From assembly GCA_019279435.1 (NCBI GenBank), contig JAAALK010000080.1, positions 92,773,108-92,837,107 on the forward strand: a stretch of DNA of 64,000 bases, read 5' to 3'. Below are positions 34,968 through 46,400 of this stretch, piece by piece. A model generated the notes under the pieces. It saw only the letters and a list, made by a program, of their open reading frames with translations, was not told the DNA's origin and did no database searches. Source of the DNA: Zizania palustris. Its lineage: Eukaryota; Streptophyta; Magnoliopsida; Poales; Poaceae. The stretch's first letter is position 1. Each line of letters starts with the position of its first letter. The translations under genes were made by a program, and so were the position numbers.

Positions 34968-36269
34968 TGTTGACGCAGAAATACGCCCCTGCACTTGGAC
35001 CGGTTCGATGTCCAAAAGTATCACAACGATACTGACACCTCGTTTCGACTACCCTAGATAGTGACAAGGGATTTGGAGTCGCGAGGCAATCAAATAAATA
35101 ACTAGTATTTTAATCCAATTGGTCGAAAGTATTGATAGCAATGTAAATAGTAACAAAATGACCAAAATACCTGGAATCGGCCAATTCAGGGGCCGATTTG
35201 GAGTAATAGCAGGTGCTGGCCTGAAGGATCTTCGGGACGCCTTCGGCCTCAAACCTGGTTAGACCAGAGGCACAACCCCGGTTGGACCGAAGGGTTGTGA
35301 AGGGGCTTCGGGCGGTGCCCCGAAGTCAGATGCAAAGCGCAACTCCGGTGATCGGCCCAGCGAAGCCTCATCGGTCGGACCGACCATGCTCTCCCGGTCA
35401 CACTGGGTGAAGGGCCCTCCAGACGTCGACCTTCGACCGCGCGGTGCTCCAGCGCGCAGGGCTTCGGAGGGCTCAGACTTCGGCTTTGGTGCGCCCGGTG
35501 CGAAAGATCCCGGTCAGACCGACGGAGGGCCATCGGTCGGACCATCTGTTGCCGACAACGGCGTGACGAGGGACTCCGGTCAAACCGGTACCTCAACGCA
35601 GGTCGGACTGGGGTAACAGATCCGATCTGTTGAGCCTTGACAATCGTAGCAAACGATCCCCAATTGCCTCCAAACTTCGCGAGGATGTTTAGTGAGACAA
35701 TTGACCTGCAAAAACAATAATAGATCAAACACAATTCGGCTAGAGGGCCGAATTTCCAGGTAGGGGTGATAAAACTGATAAAAAGGATAGCAATATGTTA
35801 CGTGGATTAACGGGAGGTTCGCCAGCGAACCAGCAAGGGTTACCGTGATTACGGACACGGAAGACGGAGGGCTTTCAAGCAAACCCACGAAGATGCGGAA
35901 AATTAAAGAAAGTAAAACGATTCAAAGCCGGTGCTTTGGATTGGTATGTCGGGGGGCTTGAATCGGCCTTCCCCCTAGTATTTATAAGGGGACTAGTTAT
36001 CCCTGGCTAGAGATAGAGTTAGATGCATCCAAAACTCTGTTGAGATAAGTTTTGGGCGAAAATATCTTGAATCCCACTTGGATCTGAAATCCAGACCCTG
36101 GTCGGTCTAACCGAGCCCATGGATCTGGTCTAACCGAACCTGGCAGGTTGGACCGGACTACCATAGCCGATCAGACCGGCCTTTGCCAGGTTGACATATT
36201 TTCGGTCAAAACTACTTTTTCCCAGTATTTGCCTAGTTTGACCATTAATGCCATTTTTTGCTATAAACA
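34968..36269 (-). repeat. 5' LTR of element E (1302 bp)
   Basis: Same edges as the 3' LTR but about 196 bp longer, owing to extra sequence at about 35739-35935 that starts AATTCGGC...GCCGAATT and is absent at the matching place in the 3' LTR. TATA-like CTTATAAATACTAG (minus) near 35975-35990. Many substitutions separate the two LTRs, so E is old. Confidence 0.92.
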
Positions 36270-38820
36270 ATAACCTATGGGTTTTAGCGATATTTATATA
36301 AAACTGGGTTCAATATGCTCAAAAATTATGTTTGGTGGCTTTCCTTGATTTGTAACTGGAGATGGAGGAACCTCAAGAAATTAGTCCAGCTCCTTGACGG
36401 TGTCATAATCTTCTCGGCACGCAAAACGAGAATAACAAACAATTGAGAGAAACAATACAACAAACAGTGCAATCATTCTAATTAAATTGATTAAATTTGT
36501 AGAGAATGAAAGGAGATATTTCCTAGAATTGAAATGGTGAATTTTGGAGAGAAATGGAGGGGATAAGAAATTTTAAAGGTTAAGAATAATTTTGTTGGTT
36601 TTATTTGGATAATAAAGAGTACAAACATATCAATTAAATTGGTTAAAAATGTAGAAGACAAGAAGATAAATGTTCTGAAATTTAAAGAGAAAATTTTAGA
36701 GTTAATTCTAAGGGGCTATGATTTTTTGAAGTTTGAATTGATTATTCTCCAATTATATTTAAATTCTAACAATATAAGAGTTTATTATAAACATATAAAT
36801 TTTATTGGATGAATATGAAGAGAATAAAAAGGTAAACCTTCTGAAATTTGAATGATGAAATTTAGAGTTAATTCAAAGGAGTTATGATTTTTTTGAAGTT
36901 TAAAACAATTTCTAGGATTTTATTTTAATTCCAATTAAAACAATATAAAATATTCAATGTAAACAAATAAATTTTTGTAGATGAACATGAAGAGAATACA
37001 AAGACAAACTCTCTAAAATTTGAATGGTTAAATTTGGAGTCAATTTGAAGAATATATGAATTTTTGAAGTTTGAAACAATTTCTGAATTTATTTTAAATC
37101 TTTAAACAGACTCTGGTCCATGGTGAGCCAGGCTCACGGTGAACTTGAGTACTGTGCGTGTGGACCAAATGAATGAGAGCCATCGGATTGAGATCCAGTG
37201 GTGTGTGCGAGGCGGGTGCGATAAGTGAAAAAGGACGGCCACGATTAAATCCCATCGAACTGGTACAGATCAACGGCTGCGATCACGGCGGGGCGATTAA
37301 GTGACGATGGACGGCCTGGATGACACGATACCAGTCAGTGGCCAGTCAAACAGATCTGGGCTCTTGGCTCCGGGTTCTGATCTCGGTCTTTGGCTCGGGA
37401 TCGAGTGGCACAGACGCGATCCGGCACATCACGGTGACAACAGCCGCGACGGCCTTTGTCTCCGACGACGGCAGAGCACGACGGCAAGCACAGCGGCGAC
37501 GGCAAAGGCCTTGGTCCTGATCTAAGGATGAAAATTGAAAGAGAATAAAGAGGCGGTCATGAAGGTACCGGAAACGAGGCTCGGGGACGGTTGGATGCGG
37601 CCGACGATGAGCGATGTGGCGGCGAGGCATTCGGGTCACCGGTGGGGAGGGTTCTTCGGCGGTCCTCAGTACGATTGGAGATGTGGCCGAGGTCGGGGTG
37701 TGATGGTGGACATGATGGGGTCGTCAGTGTGGCAGGTGGTGGTCTCTGGCGATGACGAATGGCGGCTGTAGCGGTGGCAGAGGGGGCAGCACAAAATGGT
37801 AATGCGGAGGGCTCTGGCATTGATCTCTAGGTGATTCTTGGGCATCTGGAAGCAGTGGTGAAGGGGGGATTTATAGGGGTCACCGGCGGTGTTAAGAGGG
37901 CGTGATAAGGGGAAGCCAGGGGCAATTCTATTTTAACGTCGGCGAGCTCGGGGTGCAAGGAGATACATCGAACCGGGACTGAATCACGTGTGATTTAATG
38001 GGGAATTGATCACCGGATTTTGGGGAATTAATTCACGGGCTCAATTTGAGGGGAGGGGGCTGGCGGCAGCGGATTGGTAGGGCTAGGGTTTCGGCCGGCG
38101 AGGGGGTGAGCGATTTGGGGGCAGTCCTCGTGGGGAAGACGAGTCTGACCGGTGGGCCATGGCGGTCAGCGGGTGCATGCGGGGCTGAGAGTGAGGCAGA
38201 CGACACCGATAGGTGGGGCCTGCGCGTGGGAGAGAGGAGCAGGGGCTGACGGGTGGGCAAAGGTGGGGCGCAGGTGTGCACGGGAGAGAGGGGACGGCGT
38301 CGACATGTGGGTCCCGCATGTTAGGGAGGTCGGAGTGGATTGGGCCGGGCTGGAGAGAGAAATGAGGGAGGCGGTACAAAGGCATTTAAAACTATTTTTC
38401 TAATTAAAATAATTCCATAAATACATTTAGAAAATATGAGCCCTCAACAGAGTTTATAAAAATTTGTAAAAACTCTCAAAAATATATTTTTGCCTTATGA
38501 ATCTAACATAATTTTCATAGCTCAAAATTTGAATTGTTTCTTCATGTTCTCATTTATTTTGACATTTTTAGTTTGTCCAAAAATCACAAATAATCCTTTT
38601 TCTATTAAAAATAATTTTTCTCAAAATTTTTATTTGGATGCCTCTTTTGGTTCAAACCTAATTAGTTGACTTCAGTCAAACAAAACTTTTGATTACTTTG
38701 TTTTATTCCTCCTTAAGGTTTTCCCAATTAATTAAATCACTTTATGATCTAAACCCAATTTATTCATTTAAAATTTTTATTTTCTCAATTTATTAATTTT
38801 AGAAAATTCAGGGTGTTACA

Positions 38821-38860
38821 AATCTAAACCCCTTAACAAGAATCTCGCCCCGAGATTCGG
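38821..38860 (-). other. Polypurine region of element I
   Basis: The minus strand reads TCTCGGGGCGAGATTC, then TTGTTAAGGGGTTTAGATT, then the LTR start TGTAACACCC. This matches the usual 3' end of Del/Tekay-type elements. Confidence 0.6.
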
Positions 38861-39399
38861 AAAGGCTAGAGATAGGAGGTTATGGGTAGGCCCCTATTTT
38901 CTTGAGTTACTTCTTCAAACTGATGGCCTCAAGACTGCGTCTTCGGGGTTGAACTGGACTTGATCAATCTTTTTCTTAGCGACACTCCGGCGCTTTGGGC
39001 ATTTATGGGCGTAATGTCCTTCTTCACGTCAGTTGAAGCAAACCACTGGGTTTCCATGGTGATCCTTCTTCAATATCTGATTGATCTGATTCGGAGCAAG
39101 ATCTTGGTTGGATTTGGCTGGTTCACCCTTGCCACTTACGTTACCACGCCTTGTTGGTGGATGGGTGTGGTGAAAGCACACCCGATGAACTTTAGCAATC
39201 TTGGTTAAGAGTGAACTCATGTGGCAGTCCTTGGGGACATGATCCTTTCCTTGATACAAATAGAAGGTAGTCCCGCTAGTGGGGCATCATCCGGGTGGAT
39301 GATCTTCTATACATCTTGGAGAACCGGCGTTGCATTCACTAGCATGGTGTCCGACTTCACAACTGCTACAAGCCTTGAATAATGATTGCTCAGGCGTAC
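38861..39399. other. Interior of element I without recognisable gene
   Basis: Lies between the gag zinc knuckle and the polypurine region. Short minus-strand pieces (CHMSSLLTKIAKVHRVC, then CFHHTHPPTRRGN) look like decayed cysteine/histidine-rich Gag tail. No pol motif. Confidence 0.4.
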
Positions 39400-41308
39400 T
39401 AGCTTCATCCTAACCTGAGTCTTCCTCCGAGGGTATAATCATGGGGTCCTGGAACACACTTTGCCTGCACTGTCGTGCGATATGTCCAAATTGACCACAA
39501 TGGTAGCACGACTTTACAATGATTCCATCTAGGGGCCACTGTCCTCTGACGATTTCCATATCACTCATCTCTTCCTTTAGGTTAGACCTGGTCTTTACCT
39601 TTCGATCCCTGTGTGAGTGGGGACGAGCTTGAATTTTGGCTTGCTTCTTCCTGGTCGACGGAACATGCTTCAATGTCTTTGTTAAAATGACTTCAGTTGA
39701 TGGTTCACCATTGTTTCTCCATTGGAGTTCTTGAATCTCTCTCCTTCAACACGATCATTCTTGTAGGGAGGTGGGCGACTTTGAAAACAGCAGTGAACTC
39801 GACCCAACTAATCTCATGGTTTTGGCCTGATCTCATCGATACTGGTCCCACCATTCTATGGCTGGTTCGAGCAAATGATGGGTGGCGAAGGCCACACACT
39901 CACGATCAGTGTAGGGAAGAATCTTAAGCTTTTGGTGATTTTAGGAATCCAATCGTTTGCCTTCAGGGGGTTGGTGGTGTGTGAGAGGGTCGGGGGCTTG
40001 ATAATAAGGAATTCTGATAGTTGAATTGCATGAGCTGGAGTCGGTGCTGGTGGTTCTTGGGGAACGCTAATCCCTTGGGCCTGCTAAAGCTGATGAATTT
40101 GTTCTTGCTGCTATCGGAGTTGGGCTTGTTGATGCTACATTTGTGCGAGAAGGGAAGTGATGAGCTTGTTTGACTAGCCATGGCTTCAGCAAGAGTTGGT
40201 TGGTATAGGGTTGATGACGGATTCGCTTGATGACATCCCAACGCATCTCAGGTGGGTAAAATGCTTCCGAGAAGGCTGCTAGCAGTGTCGCCTTCTGCTT
40301 CACTTTTGCTGTTGGTGTTGTTGCTCTGATGAGTGGCCATTCTATGGAAGACGTAACACCCCAGGAGAAGAGGAATTGACTTGGATTAATTTTGCCAAAT
40401 AATGATAGTTTTCTTTATTACCGTGGTACTGATAGGTTTGTCTATTACAGTTCTTATTTCTAACTCATCCACAGCACAAGTCGCTATGGAATAATACCAG
40501 AAACAAGGAAAACAATCAAGTGGAATCTAGCGCATACTACAACCATCTAGTGGTCGTTGGGGGCATCGCTGGATGTATTCGTGGATCTTTGGGTTGAGCC
40601 TGTTGTGGTGCTAGGTTCAGCTTCGTTGTCGGCCATCAGCCCTTCTGATGCTTCGACTTCACCTGGGTTGGGTAGGGACGAACTTTGCCTGGATGACTTC
40701 TTTGGTCGGCGAATGGCCTACCGACGGGTCTTCCTCCTAGGGGGAGCTATGGGGGATAGCTCGACAATGTCTTCCTTGAGCTCCTGGTTCTGGATGAGGA
40801 GTTGGGCAACCTATTGCTGCAGTTCGTCGGCCTCCTGTCGATATTAATTGACCCAAGCTCGCATCTTGTCAGTGTGCAGAAGGGCCTCGGTGTGAAGAGA
40901 GTCCATGGCCGACAGGAGACGAGTTTGGTGAGCTACGAGAGGATCACAGTCATCGGGGCAGCTGACGTAGGCACTGTGGTCGGATGCTAGCTCCCGGGAC
41001 GACAGATAGTGGAAGGCGGTGCCTTCGAGGTGGTCATTGTAAATCTGTCGAAGTTCTCTGAGTGCTTGCAGGGCGGTCTCCTCACAACCAATCTCAAAGC
41101 TCGGAGCCATGGTGGAGGTGCTGAAGGAAGTCAACTCTTGGGCTGAGGCGATGAGTTTTAGGGTCACTTGGCATGGGCCACTTTCTCTGATCTGGTAGAT
41201 TCTACGGTATTCTAGCTCATGGGTGTATTGAAGGAAAGTTGCCAACATACGGAGCTCTTGGATGAAACCGGTGGCCTCCCGGCAGAAACTGCGAACGTGG
41301 GTCGGCAT
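39400..41308 (-). pseudogene. gag: Decayed gag of element I
   Basis: The first open piece, 41308-40844 (MPTHVRSFCREATGFIQEL...), is a helical N-terminal region, followed by a Pro/Lys/Arg-rich stretch (PPRKKTRRYAIRRPKK) to about 40550. Further left the Gag core is recognisable but broken: VAFATHHLLEPAIEWWDQY near 39870. A zinc knuckle CYHCGQFGHIARQC lies near 39500. Many stops and shifts. No protease, RT or integrase follows, which defines this element as gag-only. Confidence 0.7.
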
Positions 41309-41410
41309 CTACAAAGAAGACAAAGTTTAAAGAGTAAGGGGGAGGAGAAAAATAAGAGGTATAGTTTTTGGAAATAAGAGGTATAGTTTTTGGCGTCCTA
41401 CAGTCAAGTC

Positions 41411-41423
41411 GGCTCTGATACCA
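41411..41423 (-). other. Primer-binding site of element I
   Basis: The minus strand reads TGGTATCAGAGCC three bases inside the LTR end GGGTGTGACA; complementary to initiator tRNA-Met. Confidence 0.85.
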
Positions 41424-41426
41424 TCT

Positions 41427-44225
41427 TGTCACACCCTGATTTTACAAAACTAGGAATTTATTGAATTTCCAGAGAAAAACAATAAATACAAGATGTTCAT
41501 CACACGACCACGTACACGCGACAAACAAAGTATAGCTCGCAGGCTATTTTATTACACAGAAATTAAAATAAAATAAACTAAGAAAATAATAAACTTGATG
41601 AACATCTTCTTCAGGATCTCTTTCTTGGCTGGGACAGCTATTACGGACCTCCATCTTCGATGAACTCGTCGTCTAAAAGATTTTGTCAACGGGTATGTGC
41701 ACGAACGTACTCAACAAGCCACCGAGAATGCAATAGTAATGCGGGGTAATAGCAAAGGATTGATAAGGGTTTAAAGTGCGAAAAAGTACATTTTTGAGTT
41801 GTAGCATTTAATGTAGTCAAGCTTATTTGTACAGAATAATAAACATGAACCATGCATCATCACCTAACTCGAGGAGCCCAGTTGGCCCTCCTCGCTCAGT
41901 AGTCCTTACATGCCAATTCATCATGTAGCACTCGTAATAGTAGACTAACTATGAGATGTCAAGCAACCCGCCTTTGACCGTGGGCTCGGCTTTTCGAAAA
42001 GATTTAAACTCTAATCAGAGGTGTACTACTGTACCCACAAGGCACTCACCCCTGCACACCGTAGTGTGTTTAGATGACCAAAGTCACAGAAACTTGTGTC
42101 AAAACCTTAGCATGAGATGCTCCAATCCGATAACACCCACTCTAGGTTTTTTCCGGTGCACCAGCGTACTGGACAACGTCGCACCCCCATTTATGCCACA
42201 TCGGTACAAGCCACCCGTAGGTTCTGCTTGACCCATCTCCAAGTGGTGCCTCGAGTTGGAACGCCTCATACCTCAGTTAGGACTTACCCACTAGACTTGT
42301 GGTTAGTACGGAAGTGCTTTGCAACAGATCCCGTAGACCAGTCCTTATAGTGCCCCGGGTGTGACTGACCAATGACCTCGCTTGCACCCGGAATGCACCA
42401 TGCTAACATACTAAACGATAACTCCATAATCAACAGAATTTAAGGGATGAGAGAAATCATGGGGATCATATAATAGAATCAAAGTATCTACGACTCATTT
42501 TTTATCCTATAGCGGTTGTGTCAAGACATTGGACACTATCTAATAATACTGTTATTATTGTGACAAGGAGTTTAGGCTCAATAGCATGGCTTGGGTTTGC
42601 ACATCAAGGTCGGGGATCTAAATAATTATAATGTAAGGCTTTTAATTTGACTAATGCATTTATAACATATGGGTTTTAGCGATATTTATATAAAACTGGG
42701 TTCAATATGCTCAAAAATTATGTTTGGTGACTTGCCTTGATTTGTTAATGGAGGTGGAGGAACCTCGAGAAATTAGTCCAGCTCCTTGACGGTGTCGTAA
42801 TCTTCTCGGCATGCAAAACGAGAATAACAAACAATTGAGAGAAACAATAAAACAAACAGTGGAAGCATTCCAATTAAATTGATTAAAGTTGTAGAGAATG
42901 AAAGGAGAGATTTCCTAGAATTGAACTGGTGAATTTTGGAGAGAAATGGAGGGGATAAGAAATTTTAAAGGTTAAGAATAATTTTGTTGATTTTATTTTG
43001 GATAATAAAGAGTACAAACATATCAATTAAATTGGTTAAAAATGTAGAAGACAAGAAGATAAACGTTCTAAAATTTAAATAGAAAATTTTAGAGTTAATT
43101 CTAAGGGGCTATGAATTTTTGAAGTTTGAATTGATTATTCTCAAATTATATTTAAATTCTAACAATATAAGAGTTTATTATAAACATATAAATTTTATTG
43201 GATGAATATGAAGAGAATAAAAAGGTAAACCTTCTGAAATTTGAATGATGAAATTTAGAGTTAATTCAAAGAGTTATGAGTTTTTTAAGTTTAAAACAAT
43301 TTCTAGGATTTTATTTTAATTCCAATTAAAACAATATAAAATATTCAATGTAAACATATACATTTTTCTGGATGAACATGAATAGAATAAAAAGGCAAAC
43401 TCTCTAAAATTTGAATGGTTAAATTTGGAGTTAATTTGAAGAACATATGAATTTTGAAGTTTGTAACAATTTTTGAATTTATTTTAAATCTTTAAACAAA
43501 CTCGGGTCCATGGTGAGCAACGCTCACGGTGAACTTGAGTACTGTGCGCGTGGACCAGACGAATGAGAGCCGCCGGATCGAGATCCAGTGGTTGTGGGCG
43601 AGGCGGGTGCGATAAGTGAAAACGGACGGCCACGATTAAATCCCATCGAACTGGTACAGATCAACGGCTACGATCGCGGTGGAGCGATTAAGTGATGATG
43701 GATGGCCTGGATGGCACGATTCCGGTGCTTGGCTCCGGGTTCTGATCTCGGTCATTAGCTCGGGATCGAGTGGCGCAGACGCGATCCAGCACAGCACGGC
43801 GACAACAGCTGTGAAGGCCTTCGTCTCCAATGACGACAGAGCACGACGGCGAGCACAGTAGTGATGGCGAAGGTCTAGGGCCTGATCTAAGGACGGAAAT
43901 GGAAAGAGAATAAAGAAGCGGTGATGAAGGTACCGGAAACTAGGCTCGGCGATGGCTGGACATGGCCGACAACAAGTGAGGTGGAAGCGAGGCGTTCGGG
44001 TCGCTGGTGGGAAGGGTGCTCCTGCGGTCCTCAGTACAATCGAAGACGTGGCCGAGGTTAGGGTGGTGATGGTGGACATGATGGGGTCGTTGACATGGCG
44101 GGTGGTGGTCTCTAGCGATGACAAATTGTGGTTGGAGCAGTGGCAGAGGGGGCGGCGCAAAATGGTAATGCGGAGGGCTCTAGCGTTGATCTCTGGCCGA
44201 TTCTCGGGCGTCTGGAAGTGGTGGT
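41427..44225 (-). repeat. 5' LTR of element I, truncated by element B
   Basis: Homologous along its whole length to 24340-25594 plus 36275-37850. At 42660-42675 it preserves the empty target site of element E (GCATTTATAACATATGGG). It stops at 44225, before the TATA box, where B's LTR begins. Flank before B: GTGGT. Confidence 0.88.
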
Positions 44226-44720
44226 TGTTGGGGGAAAATATCTCATCTTCGCGGTTATTGCCGAAGCAACATAAAGGCAGACAGCGGATTCGAAGGTTCC
44301 CAGACGATCATCTTCGAAGATACCCAGAACCAAGTTCGAAGTACGAAGATAGGCATTGGTTCGGAGTACATCTTCGAACTAAGGCCCTCCAAGATCTTTT
44401 ACTGCCAGCTAAGATGGAAGACTTATATTCTTTCTCATTAGATTAGTCTTTTACCATTTTAGCCCTATTAAGGGAACCGAATAGTTTCCACTATGTCGGT
44501 TGTAATAGAGGGGTAAATAGGTCTTTTCCTTAATGTTTGGGCCTATAAATACCCCCCATTTCACCCTGTAATAGGGACAGAATACAAGTTATTCAATACA
44601 CACATTCGAACTATTCTAAGTTATTATCCTTTCGGAGGCTTAGAACAGTTCTCTTCGCAAACACTTCGTTGTTAGTTTCTCTTCTACAGAAACCTGTTAG
44701 CGTAATCTTTTACGCCAACA
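44226..44720 (+). repeat. 5' LTR of element B (495 bp)
   Basis: TGTTGGGGGAAAATATC to TTTTACGCCAACA; TATA box GGCCTATAAATACCC near 44540. Homologous to the LTRs of A, C and D. Confidence 0.95.
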
Positions 44721-44743
44721 GTTGGTGCCGTCTGTGGGGAACC
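44721..44743 (+). other. Primer-binding site of element B
   Basis: GTTGGTGCCGTCTGTGGGGA directly after the LTR; two differences from the site in A and F. Confidence 0.8.
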
Positions 44744-44782
44744 TAGTCCGAAAAACTTCGTTCTCTACCAACCTTTTACATC

Positions 44783-46400
44783 ATGCCTCCTAAGCGGAGC
44801 GCACCCCGCAATCCCACTCGGAGGTCCTCTCGGATCTCCGGAGAGATACCCTTCGACACAGTTGAAGTTGGAGGGTCTTCGGCTTTCCCTCCATAAACTC
44901 CGGAAGGATCTTCTATCCCTCGAGCATACGAAGCTTCTCCGCCAACCCCTTCCATACTCCGACAGCCCGGAGTCCCTTCTCCACCCTCCATCCCAATTCG
45001 AACTGATCCTGTCAGTTCTCAAGACCCGGAAGATCCTTCCGGAGGAAACGAAAATAATCTTGGAGATATGGCCAGTCAAATGGCCAACCTTCAAGCTGAA
45101 GTGGCAAGGTGGCGACAGGAAGCTGCGAGCAAGCTTCACTCTCAAGCAACCCCAACCATCCCAGAAGTGCCCGAAGACGACGATCTTGATTATCCCGAAG
45201 CCCCGGAGAACGCCTCTTTCGACAATGAATCTCCGCTGCATCCTGAGCTGCAGAAGGTTCGCTTTGATCCAAAGTTTAAAACTTCGAAGCTCTGTAAGTA
45301 TGCCTGAGATGAAGATCCCGGAGAGTTCGTTCGGTCTTATGCCCTAGCAATTGAGGTTAGCGGAGGTGTTCGAGTTACCATGGCAAAGTGCTTCCCTTTG
45401 GCTCTTCAAGGAGTGGCATTGAGATGGTTCTGGTCCTTGAGGCCAGGATCAATCAATTCATGGTCGCAGCTGAAGAAGAAGTTTATAAGCAACTTTCAGG
45501 GCACCTTCGTGCCTCCTATGTCAACAGGAAGCCTTTTCCAGGTGAAACAGCTCCCCGGAGAAACATTGAGACAGTACTTTAAGCGCTTTGCTCATATGAA
45601 GTCGCAAATTCGGGGGCTGTCCACATCTTCAGTGGATTGATGCGGCTCGGGAAGGCGTCAGTCATCAAGGCCTTCTAGATAAACTGCATCAGAAGAGCAT
45701 CTCCTCAGTCTCTCAGTTGATGTCGTACTTCGAGGAGTATGCGAGGTCAGAAGAGGGTTGGCTTCGGAGGACTGCTGCTACTTCGTCCATATTGCAAGAA
45801 GTCAAAGTAGAAGTGAAAACTTCGGCACAGCCGCAGGAACCAGTCTTCGAAGTGCAACATGATCGGAGAAGAGGGCAAAAGCACCCTCGTTCTGAAGTTA
45901 TGAATATTGCACCCCCACAAAAGTTTACACCAAGAGCTCCACAGTCTACGGGGAACAAGGCCAGCGGCTGGAGGCCGCCAGGGAAAACGGCTGGCAAGGG
46001 CCAGACCCTTTTCTGCTGCATTCACGGAGAAAATCGAAGCCATGCAACTGACACTTGCAAGGCTATACTTACCCTAAGGGGAGAGTACTTAGAGAGAACT
46101 TCGGGTCGAGGCAGTATCGACCTAGTTCCAGCTGCAGCGCGCCTAGAGCCGGTCCAGGCTGTGGCGCGGATAGAAAATTTTGATGCTGCAAGGCACCCTC
46201 CGGTGGCCAATGTTATGCCACCTCCGAAGCAAGAGGAAGGGCAAGATAGAGGAAAAAGAGTAGTTCTCCCTATCTCTGGAGGAGGTACCCTCGGAAGCAT
46301 GTCCAAGAGACAGCGAAGAGAGTACGTTCGGGAAGTAGGTCATATTGGGACTTCGTCATCTGCAGCTGCAATGTCGGAGTGGTCTCACAGTTCCGATATC
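44783..46400 (+). pseudogene. gag: Gag of element B, with stops and frameshifts
   Basis: The start ATG at 44783 gives MPPKRSAPRNPTRRSSRISG, as in A. Gag core RFDPKF to GLSTSS, then a basic region with QHDRRRGQKHPRS and the zinc-knuckle-like CCIHGENRSHATDTC near 46015. Defects: TAA near 44896, TGA after LCKYA near 45305, an extra base near 45635 (STSSVD then stop), and another shift near 46385. The open stretch 45717-46384 is otherwise well preserved. Confidence 0.85.

Larger units (their letters stand above)
25595..36269 (-). mobile_element. Element E: full-length Gypsy retrotransposon, decayed
   Basis: Bounded by ATAAC duplications (25590-25594 and 36270-36274). The 3' LTR is 25595-26700 and the 5' LTR 34968-36269. 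Minus-strand order from right: primer site, gag, protease, RT, RNase H, integrase, polypurine tract. Pol order is Gypsy type and the Gag CCHC-like motif YCKWHDSHSHYTNDC resembles Tat-lineage Gag. Interrupted by solo LTR N in integrase. Several nonsense codons make it inactive. L (60480-62661) and O (14366-14690) are relatives. Confidence 0.93.
24340..38820 (-). repeat. 3' LTR of element I, split by element E
   Basis: Parts 24340-25594 and 36275-38820. Plus-strand edges TGTCACACCCC and GGGTGTTACA. The right part goes from AT-rich (36300-37100) to GC-rich (37130-38390), with TATA-like CCCTATAAATCCC (minus) near 37870. The reading frames in the GC-rich part look spurious, having no similarity and only moderate length. 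Confidence 0.85.
24340..44225 (-). mobile_element. Element I: gag-only LTR element with very long LTRs
   Basis: Minus-oriented. The 3' LTR is 24340-38820 (about 3.8 kb once element E is removed), the interior is 38821-41426 and the 5' LTR runs from 41427 to 44225, where element B interrupts it. LTR termini TGTAACACCC/GGGTGTGACA, an iMet primer site and TCTCGGGGCGAGATTC near the polypurine end resemble the Del/Tekay chromovirus group. Only a decayed gag lies between the LTRs; no pol motif was found in 2.6 kb, so it is a large non-autonomous derivative. Confidence 0.8.

Noticed and set aside
37100..38400. Several moderate reading frames on both strands in the GC-rich part of element I's LTR
   Set aside because: No similarity to known domains, not conserved as frames in the second LTR, and explained by high GC content.
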